A DNA stretch of 64,000 nt, from positions 1,619,501 to 1,683,500 of the forward strand of contig NC_061452.1 in assembly GCF_022581195.2 (NCBI RefSeq), given 5' to 3'. Below the pieces are notes generated by a model, which ran no database searches, had not been told where the DNA came from, and saw only the letters and a program-made list of their open reading frames with translations. Made by a program: the position numbers and the translations under genes. Shown piece after piece: positions 49,701 through 61,700 of the stretch. This DNA comes from Helicoverpa zea. Its lineage: Eukaryota; Arthropoda; Insecta; Lepidoptera; Noctuidae. Each line of letters starts with the position of its first letter. Position 1 is the first letter of the stretch.

Positions 49701-52700
49701 ACTAGCTTCTAACAGCGGTATCACCCGTGGGAACTTCTCTTCTCACGAATCCAACTTCCTCGATAAATGGGCTAACTTACACTGAAAGAATTTAAACGTC
49801 CGATTTAAGTTTAAATCGGACGAGTACTTACTGAAATTAGCGCGTTCAAGCAAAGTCATTTATTAGTGTAAATAAGATGCTGGTTGTTTTGAAAACTGAC
49901 TTCATAAAAAGGGATTTTCACGTGACTCTACGTCAGCTAAAAGTGTATGTTTGTGCAGCGTCTTTTAGCCACTATTAAAAAAAATAGTTTTAAATGATAT
50001 TGCTATATCGATATTGTGTTTTATGTGCTTAACTTACCTTTTAATCGACTTCCTGTAGTGTTCTCAAATCGAATTTATAGACTTGTGTAATTATGTAAAT
50101 AATTCTAATTACGTTATCTATATACTTATGTATAAACTAAATTGTTAATATTTTATACACTATTAAATAAAGCTATAAACTAAGTAAATATTATAGGTAC
50201 ATAATTTTATATTTTCCACCTAATGCACATTATGGAATGCAAATGATGTGATACTTATGTCTCGAACGTTGTTGACAGATGACGAACACAGCCGCCAAGC
50301 ACCTGCAGATCTGTCACGAAGTGCAGACAACTGTGGCGCGATACGTGCAGCAAAGCTTCCAGTCTATACTCTTACTCAGAAAGTACTCGGTAAGATATTA
50401 TTTTAATGATGTTTGAGACTTAGATTCCTTTCTTTGTATGCACTAATAACGTTTCAATAAAGGACCTTTTATTTATTTATTTACATATTTACAATTCATA
50501 ATAAAGAATATTATATATTCTATTTTAGTAAAACAAAACAAAACCACTATAACTAAAACGCGTCAAAAAATTTATTCCCATAGCTTTCTTTGTATTCTTA
50601 TTTATTTTCAAGCATATAATTTACATTTTTAAATATTAAATATAAAAATAAAAAACATTTAAAAATATAAAAAATAGGTTGCCACCGATATCGGGCACAG
50701 GGTCCAAGGTACCGGTGGTTAGGGTCCCAGAGACAGAAACCTCCTCACAATACGTGCCGTATCAAGGAGTACTGCCTTCTGAATCAGTCCCTTGATCCAG
50801 CCGCCCAACGAGAGCCTCCTGAGGTGTTCGTCGAGGCTCTTGGCTATTAAACCATTGGCCGTAACGACAATCGGCACAACAACAGCCGTGTCGACACTCC
50901 ACATGGCGACAACCTCGTGCGCTAAGTCGAGATACTTTATTTGTTTCTCATTCTCAGCTTTCACAAGGTTCTCGTCATGCGGAACGGCGACATCGCGCGG
51001 CGCGCTAATCGATCTATCACCACAATATCAGGCTTATTGGCTACAATAGTCCTGTCAGTGATGATAGATCGATCCCAGTACAACGTGATATGGTCCTTTT
51101 CGAGAACTGGGTCGGGCGCATACTTGTAGTACGGTACCTCAAGGTCTACAAGGTTGTATTGCAGAGCAAGCTGCTGGTGGATAATCTTGGCCACTTGGTT
51201 ATGTCTGTGCAAATATTCACCATTAGCCAAACGAGAACAACCAGATATAATATGTCTGATAGACTCACCCGGATGGTGACATGCCCGACATATGTCAACC
51301 GTCCCGTCTTTCACGATATATCTCCGGTAGTTATTCGTAAGGATAACTTCGTCCATAATTGCACATACAAACCCTTCGGTTTCTCCAAACAAGTCACCGA
51401 AGCGTAGCCAAGATACGGACGCATTGAAGTCTACATCGGGGCCATGAAGAGCCCCGAAGAAGCGTCCGTGTAGCTGTTCGCTCTGCCATACCTCCTTGCG
51501 ATCATGGGTAGTTAGTACCGCAGGTCTGCGCCAGTTCTCATTTGCCAACGATAGCGGGGTGAGTCCTTTGTCCACTGCTACCATATCACGATGCATACCC
51601 ACGTCGCTTTTGAGAAGATATTCTCTGAGACTGCACACCTCACGGTTGTGGAGCGTCTTTGCATTTAAAAAGCCGCGGCCTCCACATTTCCGTGGGATGT
51701 ACAGTCTCATCACCGACGATCGTGGGTGATGCATTCGTTCTGCGGTCAGCAGTGTGCGGACTCTCCTATCCAAGGCATCCAATTCAGTTTGAGTCCATTT
51801 GAGTATGCCGAAGGAGTACATCAGGACTGGCATGACCCAACCATTATAGGCGCGAACCTTGTTGCCGCCTGATAAGGAACTTTTTAGGACCTTATTCAGG
51901 CGGCCAAAGAAACGTATTATTATTATTCCTTTTTTCTTTGTATTATTATTATTCCTTATTGCACACTTAACAGTAAATACACAAGGAATACAGATAGGTT
52001 ATGTACAACAGTAAGCTTAACCCAGAATTGGGTTCTCTTACAGCCAACCTTAAAGCGAAAGAGAGATTCGATAGAGGTAGGGTAAGTTAAAAGTGCACAA
52101 TAAATATGAAATACTAAATAACAATTAACTAAACATATGTGTGTGGTAGATTCTTGTTATTATTTTTTTAAACTACTCAGAGTACTGAATTATCCAATCC
52201 AAGAATTTTAGACTTTCTTCTTTTGGAGACGGAGTGTATTCTATATAGGGACATTTACTTTGTATATTACCCGATTTTGAAAAATTTTATAATGTGCGAG
52301 TTTTTTTCTTGAGTGTGAATTGTTGGATATGGGTGCAGGTGAGACAAAGAAAACACATGTATCCTGAACGACTGTTATATTTCGAATGTAAGAATGTACG
52401 ATTAAAGTGAACATTGAATGATTGAATGTTTGACGAATGATTGAAGTAGGTATGCTTTATATAATCTTGGATATTTGTAAAGGAGGTGTTATACGTACAT
52501 CATGCGTATATTCCAACAGCCCCCCTCAAATGTACAAGCATTTTATACAATCATAAGTCAAAAATCGTTTATTCAAACTTGGCTGCAAAACAGCACCTTT
52601 TGAACGTCAGGAATTTATAAAAGACAGTCCCCCAAAACGCCCACCTTTCACCACTTCCTATGTATTTTTACTGGGAAGAAGAAGTGGCGCAACAAACTCC

Positions 52701-55700
52701 CCAGCAACACATGTCAGTCTGTAGGTTAGAAGAACCTTAAACATTGTTTGATATATACAGTATATAATACAATTTGTACATTGCAGTAAAGGAAAATATG
52801 CAATATTGACATACAATTTATACAATCATAAATAGTACCTGCTACATATCAAATTACAATAACTTTGATTAACAGCTTAGATTATTTGTTATAGCCAAAA
52901 CATAATAGCATTCTAAATAAAATCATTTAACTGAAATTATTGAAGAGTTTACATTAATTTGAACTTAATTCTAAAAACTTTGCATCATGTAGCTACCATT
53001 ATCAAAGTTAAATCATTTACTTCATTTAGGCATTTACAAGCACTTATCAAAATTAAAAACATAAATAAGTTTGATTCTAGTTGCTCATTCCAACAGTAGC
53101 TTCCTATGGAGAAGAAGAGGCAAGTAACTCCATGGTTACTTTTTTTTTTTTTAATACATAGTATGGTATTACAGTTTATATGTATTGATACATACAATAA
53201 CAGCATGCGAAGGTCATGTAGAATCACAAACAAAAACATATGAGAATTAAATTACCATTAAAATGCTTCATGCTTCAAATTTTCATGTTTCACGAAAATG
53301 CATGAGTCAAATACCATTTATAAGAATAATTATTAAACATGATATGAATCTTTTAATGTACTTTGTAACTTATCTTGTAATAAGTATAAACATTCACAGT
53401 CATTATAGTTCGGCCATTCAGAGAATGCGTTCCTGACACGTCGCGATTGAACTGACGACGTAACTACATTCATTGATTATTGATATAATAATGTTGTTTT
53501 AATGCTCCTCAATTGTTAAAACGGTAAACAACCAGCAAAAATATTTTTATCGTAACTGCAACGCCATTGCAAAGTTACGTCGTCAGTTCAATCGCGACGT
53601 GTCAGGAACGCATTCTCTGAATGGCCGAACTATAATACTTTTATATGTACATATTTTGTCACCATACAAATAGCATAGTCAAAGGAAAAATACAATTTTA
53701 AAATGTAATTTTAATTTGGTTATTAATTAGATATTGTTAGTATGTCCTATGGAGCAGGACCACCACATTTCTAAGCACTCTTATCTTGAACTTAATGTTC
53801 TAATTTATAATATGCTTTCTTACAAAGTGTGGCTTTTTTATATATGAGTTTTAAACCTCATGTCATTCAGTTCCAGACTGTTGCCTGGTTGTCTGGTATT
53901 TTGTTATTACATTTACTTATTTATTTACATATACAACCTTACATCTACCCTTACAGGACGTGCCTAATGCGGCAGATGGGTTCTTATTCATTCTTAACTA
54001 AACTAAAAACACATAAATAATACATCACATCACACAAATCAACACATACAAACTTAACTAAATTCGTCACAATATCGTTTGTGATTTGTAGGATTATTAG
54101 CGATGCTAATACAACTGTTATTAACTTCATATATCATCATTGGCTGTTTTATCAGAATAGAACTATGCTATACTGTAATGATTTTATCCAAATAGCTTCT
54201 CTTATAGCTTCAAATAAGCATATATTCAGCTTCTGTTGAGGAACCGGCGACTATTTTGTTTCCGTGTATTCCACGAAATTGTACAATTATCAAACACTTT
54301 AAATATGTGACCTGTTGTACTTTTGCGGTCAATAACGTCGCCTCAACCAATCAGAATCTGCATACCTTGCCATCAGTTGTTTGTAATCACATTTCACAAA
54401 GGTCAGCTTTAATTTAAAAGTTCCTTTTATGTATCTCAAAAGATGTTTTAACCACTTCTATACCTTCATTAATTTTACTTTGATACTGACTTATAATACC
54501 TATAGCAGCACAAATATCTGGTCATGTACTAAGCATTGCATGCGCATTGCGTACATAAGGCACTTCCATATAGATATCTTCCTTGAGAATGTGTTTCAAA
54601 ACGGCGGTTTTTACATCCATACGATGGGCATGTAAATCAAACTGATTTGCAAGAGTTAAAATAAATATAAAAATAAATTGGAAAGATTATATTTTAGCTA
54701 CTGGAGTGAACGTTTCGTTATAATCTTGTAAGTAGTGTTGAGTGACACCACGAGCTAGTAATCGGGCTTTTTACCGTGTAGGTTCACAAAACTCGTTATT
54801 TTTAATTGTACTTACATACCCATTTCGAACTTTTTATGTTAATATTTTTAGGTCTTGCTATGAGAGTCCAAGTATTATGATTAGACTCTTTTTCACTTTC
54901 TGTGGTTTTCAACATATACTAGAATCATCCCTATTAAAAATGTCACCATAAGTGCATGGTAGTGATTGAACAGTTGTGAGCAATAAGTAAAAATGGGTCA
55001 TCAATCCTTTTATAATCTATTGGGGTACTTTCAGAATTATTTTTATTACGTCTCAGTTTGCTAGAGATGAAGGTCCAGCTTCTGAGCTATTATCAGGGGA
55101 ATTATTATGTTTGTGTTTGTTGCCTATTAACTTTGCCGATTTATCGTCGTTATCGTGCTTGTTAATTTAGGCGGGAATTTGAACAGGTATTATAGAAATA
55201 CAACTCATCAAATCAACATCCCTCGCAATAGGGAACTGTTTATTTTCTGTATTAAATAATTTGTAACCATTTTGGTCGTAACCAACTAATATGGTTTTAA
55301 ATGACTTTTCGTCAAATTTCGAGGCTTTAGTTTTATCATGAACATGTCGAACCGAATCATCATTATTATTTTAAATGTCTTGAATGACTTATTTTCGGTT
55401 TCGTATTTTCGGTAATGATTGTGCCACATTTTGTATGGTGTTTTATTATTGGAGAGCGCTTTTGTGGGTAGTCAATTCGTTAAATATGTACTTATATGTA
55501 TATCATAGCTTCACCCCTTAATATTTTATATAATTTCGCACTTGTAACCAATGGTCGAGCCATTTTGGTTAACGTACGATTCATACGCTCCTCGACACCA
55601 TTTTGTTGTGGCTATAGGGTACCGTTAAACAGTAAGTTATTCCTTAGGGTGCGTCCACATCTGGCGAATGCGCCGCGAATGCGCAGCACGCGAGCCGATC

Positions 55701-58700
55701 GCGAGCTGTCCGCGAGCTGCGCGCGTGCAGTCACTGCAATAGTTCGGTGCGCCTCTTTAGCGCAACTCACGCAAGGCTCGTATAGAGCGCGCGAGCGGCG
55801 CGCGATCTGCGCGCAATCAGTTCTCGCCCTTACAGTTCCGTATATTGGCTCAGTACTATCGAAGATGGCAGACGTCGCGCGCCGCCTGCGCGCCGCTCGC
55901 GTGCGGCGCTTAGGTCGCGCGCGAGCTGCGCGCGGGCCAAGCAGAAGCGGCGCACGAACAAAAATGCACGCGCGCAGCTCGCGGACAGCTCGCGATCGGC
56001 TCGCGTGCTGCGCATTCGCGGCGCATTCGCCAGATGTGGACGCACCCTTACAAACACAATAATAATCTTTTAATTCATTAGAAAGATTTTCTCGCCCACT
56101 ATCGCAATATAAATTATTTTACTTTATGGTTAAATAAGTTTTCACTTTTAGCAACAAAATCTTGAAAACATTTCAGCACTTCTGACTTAGCGTACATCAA
56201 ATATGTATAACAGTGTAATATTACACTGTAATGTATAAAATTGTCTATAAAAGTAACAAAATAGTTTACATCATCGACAGTACATGGTTTTTACCAAGTA
56301 TGCAACGTTCACATAATTCATCAGAATTACCAATTATTAAATAAAAACATTATTTTCATCAACTACATATTTGAACATTAAATTTTTCTGTTTATTAAGT
56401 GAGTACTATGCCGTATTATTTATACTTTTTTACACAATCTTGGTGATTCTCTTCAACTAAATTTAAATTACTCAGAGAATTATTACTGTTTAAAAGTAAT
56501 ACTAAAACATTATTGATTGATGTTCTCACCTGTCATAAAACATTTATTATTTTTACCATAAATGTTGAAAAATTTACCGACATACCAGTCTTTTGGCATA
56601 TTATAACGTACCTCCGGTGAATATAAAACGTCATCAATTGATCCTTGAATCCTATGTTGTTACCTCGATTTACCCTTTACCAAACTCCAGGATTGAAACT
56701 CCGTTCCTAGCAACACCGATCTTCAATGGTGTGGATAATTCGACGTACGAGGTTAAAACCTTTTTACATTGTCAATCTTTTAATTATTTTTTTCTTTGAT
56801 ATGTCATCATGATCTGTCATGTCATCTGTCACACCAGAATCTAAAAGAAAATAAACAGTATTATTTTCTACATAATTAGCAGATAATTTATATTATGAAA
56901 TCATAAAAACGAAACCGTCCTGGTCATTGTTGCAGTATTCAATGTTATTGGCAGACTTTTCAAGTTCACCCATTGATTATTTTGCTGCAGTTCCTTTAAG
57001 TAACGGCAGTCCTTTTTGAAATTATTCCGACGTCCGCAATGATCACAATACATTTTTTTTTTGATATTATATGCATTGAATTTCCGGGTTGATAATTATT
57101 TTTATTCTTCTTCTTTCGTGTCGATGACATGTCTTATAGTGAGACTACACTTTGTCAGCCCAATATGCCGCCACAGCGAGAGCACTAATTATTTTTATTT
57201 TGAGTGTGGGTCTCATTATTATTATACAATTCATGTTCGAGTAGGTTCGAGTAGGCGTAGTCTTCACAGAAACCATATTGAGTTGCTCATCACCTAGCAA
57301 CGCAGAAATAACACCGTCATAAGATGTGATATTTTGTTCATTGTTAATGCAATTTTAATTAACACTCTTTCACTGAATTTAAAATTTTGTTGTATTACTT
57401 TTAACTACAGAAAACGGCCTGGGCCCATAACCTGTTGGATATGGGTGCAGGTGAGACAAAGAAAACACATGTATCCTGAACGACTGTTATATTTCGAATG
57501 TAAGAATGTACGATTAAAGTGAACATTGAATGATTGAATGTTTGACGAATGATTGAAGTAGGTATGCTTTATATAATCTTGGATATTTGTAAAGGAGGTG
57601 TTATACGTACATCATGCGTATATTCCAACATGAATAAATGGTGTTTTCATCCCACCATCTCGGAAAGAGCAGTTTTACCCTTTGATATCTGAGCGCAAAA
57701 GCCGTTTTTATCCTCTAGAGCGGCAAAGTGATTTGAATTAAGAACATCGTGTGCAATACTCCATTTGTGACTATCTTGATACGACTCTTCAAACAAATAC
57801 ATAATATATTAAACAAATAAAATACTGCTTAAAATAATTATTCAATTAATTAAGTAATTTTTGTTATTGTTTTTACATAGATTTTTAATCTCGTTTCATT
57901 TTTAAACTGAGTTTTCAAATAAATGAACTGTAATAGGAACTTTTTTTTAATTTGATAGGTACTCATTTTAGAATCTCGCTTGCTCGGTCATCAAAATTGA
58001 GCCCGCGGTTAAAAAGCAACTTTACACTGTTGTATAACAAGTAAGTATTGTCCTCAGGGCCGCATGGAGATGGACCACGTGCGCGGCACGCTGGAGGTGC
58101 GCTGCGCGGGGCGCGAGAGCGCGGCCGAGCGCGTCGCCACCAGCACGTCGTCGCTGTCCGGCGGCGAGCGGTCCTACTCCACCGTCGCCTTCATCATGGC
58201 GCTGTGGGACTGCGTCGAGACACCCTTCTGTTTTATGGACGAGTTTGATGTTTTTATGGTATGTTCTACTCGTTACTGCCTTGTTTTTTGAAGTAGGGAA
58301 GCATTGTCAGAATTTTGCTGAAACTCATCTTTGTTTCTTCTGCAACTCTTTTGAACCAGGGTCGCGGAAACTTCTGCCATGTAAATATCTGCCTAAGTTT
58401 CATTCTTTCCAGTCTAAATAGAGATATGAATTTTTAAAGCCAGAAACACGAATAGCTTATAAGACTGTTTCTTAAGTATTACTTCGGGTTACCCGTAACG
58501 ATTGGCCAAAGGCCCTTCGTATTACTGTCACAGCTCACGCTATTTTTATTATGTCAATAATTTCTTCAACGAGTCAACTTATTCAAGTTGACTCAAGTTG
58601 ACTCTGCAGGATACCAAAGTCGCTATCACCATTCCTGAAGGTAGACTACTCAAATATGATTAGGTAGATACATACATCTTTGCAGCAATATTATAAAAAC

Positions 58701-61700
58701 CTTCCTCTTCCAGGATAACGTGAACAGAAAGGTAGTGATGGAGCTGCTGATAGACCACGCGATGAAGAACACGCGGCGCCAGTTCGTATTCCTCACGCCG
58801 CAAGACGCCTCCTCCGTTACTGCCGGACCAAAGATTAGCATACATCTGTAAGTTATGCTCGTCTTATTCGTACATATGATAAAAATATAAAAAGTCAGTT
58901 CAAGGTAGGCTGAAAAAATGCACTCTTTGAAGGTCAAAATTACAAAAGACAGCCCCCAAAATGCCCGCCCTTCACCACTTCCTATGTGTTTTTGCGGTGA
59001 AAAAGTGGTGGAACAAACACTGAAACACAATTGTCTGGTTGCTATACAAAAGCTTGGTGCTATATGAAGTTTGTGGGTTTTTTATGTATATGTACTTAAT
59101 TTTTTTGACAACCGAGTACTCCACATTTTGGCTGCGTGTCTATTCTAATTCGATCGCGGGTTTTATTGGATTCGTTTAGACTGGAAGCCGACCCCGACAT
59201 AGTTTGGAAAAGGTTCGGGAGATGAGATGATGATGACATACGAGGCCACCATCGTACTCGATATACCACATACAGTCGTGGTCAACTAATTAAAGACACT
59301 GTTGGAATCTTATCTTACCGGGGCATTTCATCTGTATTTCTTTTTTCAGATTGCGATTGGAACTTTCTTTTCTATTTTAAAATATTTAAGAGGGCATTGT
59401 GAAATGTTAAAACTAATGACTATATTCAATAATCCCCCGCACCTAGTTTTTTTTCGCTTTATCCGAATCTCGGGCGGTATGACCCATAGTGAGGCCTGGC
59501 CATCTAATTAAAGACACTCCATTTGCTCAGACGAAGAAAGACAAATTATATTATTAATATTATTGGAGTAACCTTTCTGCAACATCATTCCTTACGCTAT
59601 AATTAAACATTCCAATAACGATTAATATTTGGTTTATTTCCTTTTACCTCAATAACAGTACGACATCCCTGAACGAGCTTGCGGTCAGTTTTGTACAAGT
59701 CGCTAAGGGAATTTTCTTCCATGCTTAATTACAATCTGTGTAAAATTGATCAATGTACCATGTACGACGTATTGCCGTGGTATTTTTCGCCTATTACCAG
59801 TTTTTGTTTCATTGGATTTGCAATAGGCCAAACCAAAACCGTCATAAGTTGCCTGATCAAAGAGTAATTTATACTACTCTTGCAGTGTCATTCAGAACTT
59901 TTCTAATTTGGAAAGTCCTAATGACGGGTAAATTATGCTTAGCTTATAACAATATGCTTATTTTTGAAATATTATAGTACTTGAATTCGCCTATTTTTAA
60001 TAATACCTTTTTGAAGGGTCTTACACTAAACAGTGGCGAACACTATAACATTTTCGCCTCCTACGTTTGAGAACTTTCTTGGTGTACTTTGGTTCCATCA
60101 CATGTTTTGGAGGTGACTAAAATCAATTTATTTTTTTAGAATTCATCAAATCCCTTTGTTTTATCAGATAAAATAAATCATTTTTTCATACTTGTTCAGA
60201 GCAACTTTCACCTTTGATAGAAAATGCCAACTACAGTATGGACACGCGGTGCTTTCCCAAAAGTAACATCTTCAGATACCCGTGCCCTACAGCTTTTCCC
60301 GACCCGGTTGTAGTTTAATGAAGGAAACCTAAATTATTACCTTACTAGCTTCCGCCAGCGGCTTCGCCCGCGTGGTGTGTTGATAAAAAGCCTATGTGTT
60401 AATCTAGGGCAGTGGTTCTTAACCGGTGGTCCGCGGACCACTGGTGGTCCCTGGAGGCATTCCAAGTGGTCCGCGAAGCTTAGCTTCGCGACGTTGCTAT
60501 ACGTTATCTAACTAAATTTTTATCGACTTATAATTGCGAGCGGGGGTTTTTGCATGGACATATATCGGGTATGTCGTACCTAGTCCCCCCATTCATAAAA
60601 ATGTATGTTTGGGCTACATTTTACGTAATTTTGGTTTTGAGTCTTATAAAATAATTAAAATTTCGCGCTCGCTTCGCTCGAGTATTCAGAAACAGTACGT
60701 CCTTGTTTTTGCATTTGTCAACAAACAAAAAGTTAAGTACGCTTGGGCTAAATTTTACGTAATATTTGGTTGAAGTCCGATAAAAATTTCGCGCTCGCTT
60801 CGCTCGCGTATTTAGAAACTATATGCCGTTATTTTGCCATTTGTCAACAAACAAAAAGTTAAGTACGTTTGGGCTAAATTTTACGTAATATTTGGCTTAA
60901 GTCCAATAAAATTTCGCGCGCGCGTCGCGCGCGGATTAAGAAACTATATTTTTGCCCTTATTTTTTCATTTGTCAACAAACAAAACGTTAAGTACGTTTG
61001 GCCTACATTTTACGTAATATTTGGTTTAACTCCGATAAAAATTTCTACACTACTACACAGGCAACTCTTTCTTTATTTGCATTTGCTTACCTACACAACT
61101 GCTGACATGCGTTTAGCTTTGTGTAGAACTGACCCAAAAATTCAGTTTTTTTTTATTAATAATAAAGAAATGAGTGCTAATTTAGATAAACCGAAGAGGT
61201 GGTCCCCGGCAAGGCAAACTTTAGTTAAAGTGGTCCCTCATGTCAAAAAGGTTAAGAACCACTGATCTAGGGTATCACCTATCTACACACCAAATTTCAA
61301 TCAAATCGGTCCAGCCGTTTTTGCTTGATTGAATAACAAACATACATCCATACATTCTCACAAACTTTCACATTTATAATATATAAGTAGGATTTGAGTT
61401 CTCATAAATAAGGTAATATTTTTTTTTAAGTATGGCGACCTACCTACACACCAAATTTCAATCAAATCGGTCCAGCCGTTTTTGCGTGATTGAATAACAA
61501 ACATACATCCATACATTCTCACAAACTTTCACATTTATAATATAAGTAGGATTTGAGTTCTCATAAATAAGGTAATATTTTTTTTTTTAAAGTATGGCGA
61601 CTATTTTTATCTTTCGTATTTTTTCCTTAACTTAGCATTTACTGTCTTTAATTAGCTGACCAGAAAAGTAAACGCTACAAAAGTTAGTATTCAGTTCCCA

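Larger units (their letters stand above)
52321..57630 (-). mobile_element. Ty1/copia LTR retrotransposon, complete but with decayed interior
   Basis: Two identical 198-bp LTRs are flanked by a perfect 5-bp duplication, TGAAT (52316-52320 and 57631-57635). On the minus strand a primer-binding site of the copia type (GGTTATGGGCCCAG, 57432-57419) follows the 5' LTR, and a polypurine tract (GAGGGGGG) precedes the 3' LTR at about 52519-52530. The interior keeps traces in the right order: a Gag knuckle with one ligand replaced (near 57050-57010), a protease DSG motif (near 56830), an integrase patch (near 55300-55190) and an RT patch (MDVKTAVL, near 54620-54540). All are broken by stops. Two TIR elements and a dispersed repeat are nested inside. 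Confidence 0.92.

Noticed and set aside
50961..51833. 290-codon ORF as a cellular gene
   Set aside because: Motifs identify it as the C-terminus of a retrotransposon polyprotein, truncated and frameshifted.
55496..56062. 188-codon ORF rich in Arg/Ala
   Set aside because: It spans the GC-rich inverted-repeat MITE; the arginine/alanine bias and matching opposite-strand ORF reflect composition.
60834..61265. 143-codon ORF with FVNKQKVKYVWAKFYVIFG repeats
   Set aside because: It is translation of the tandem repeats inside a non-autonomous hAT element; no known domain.
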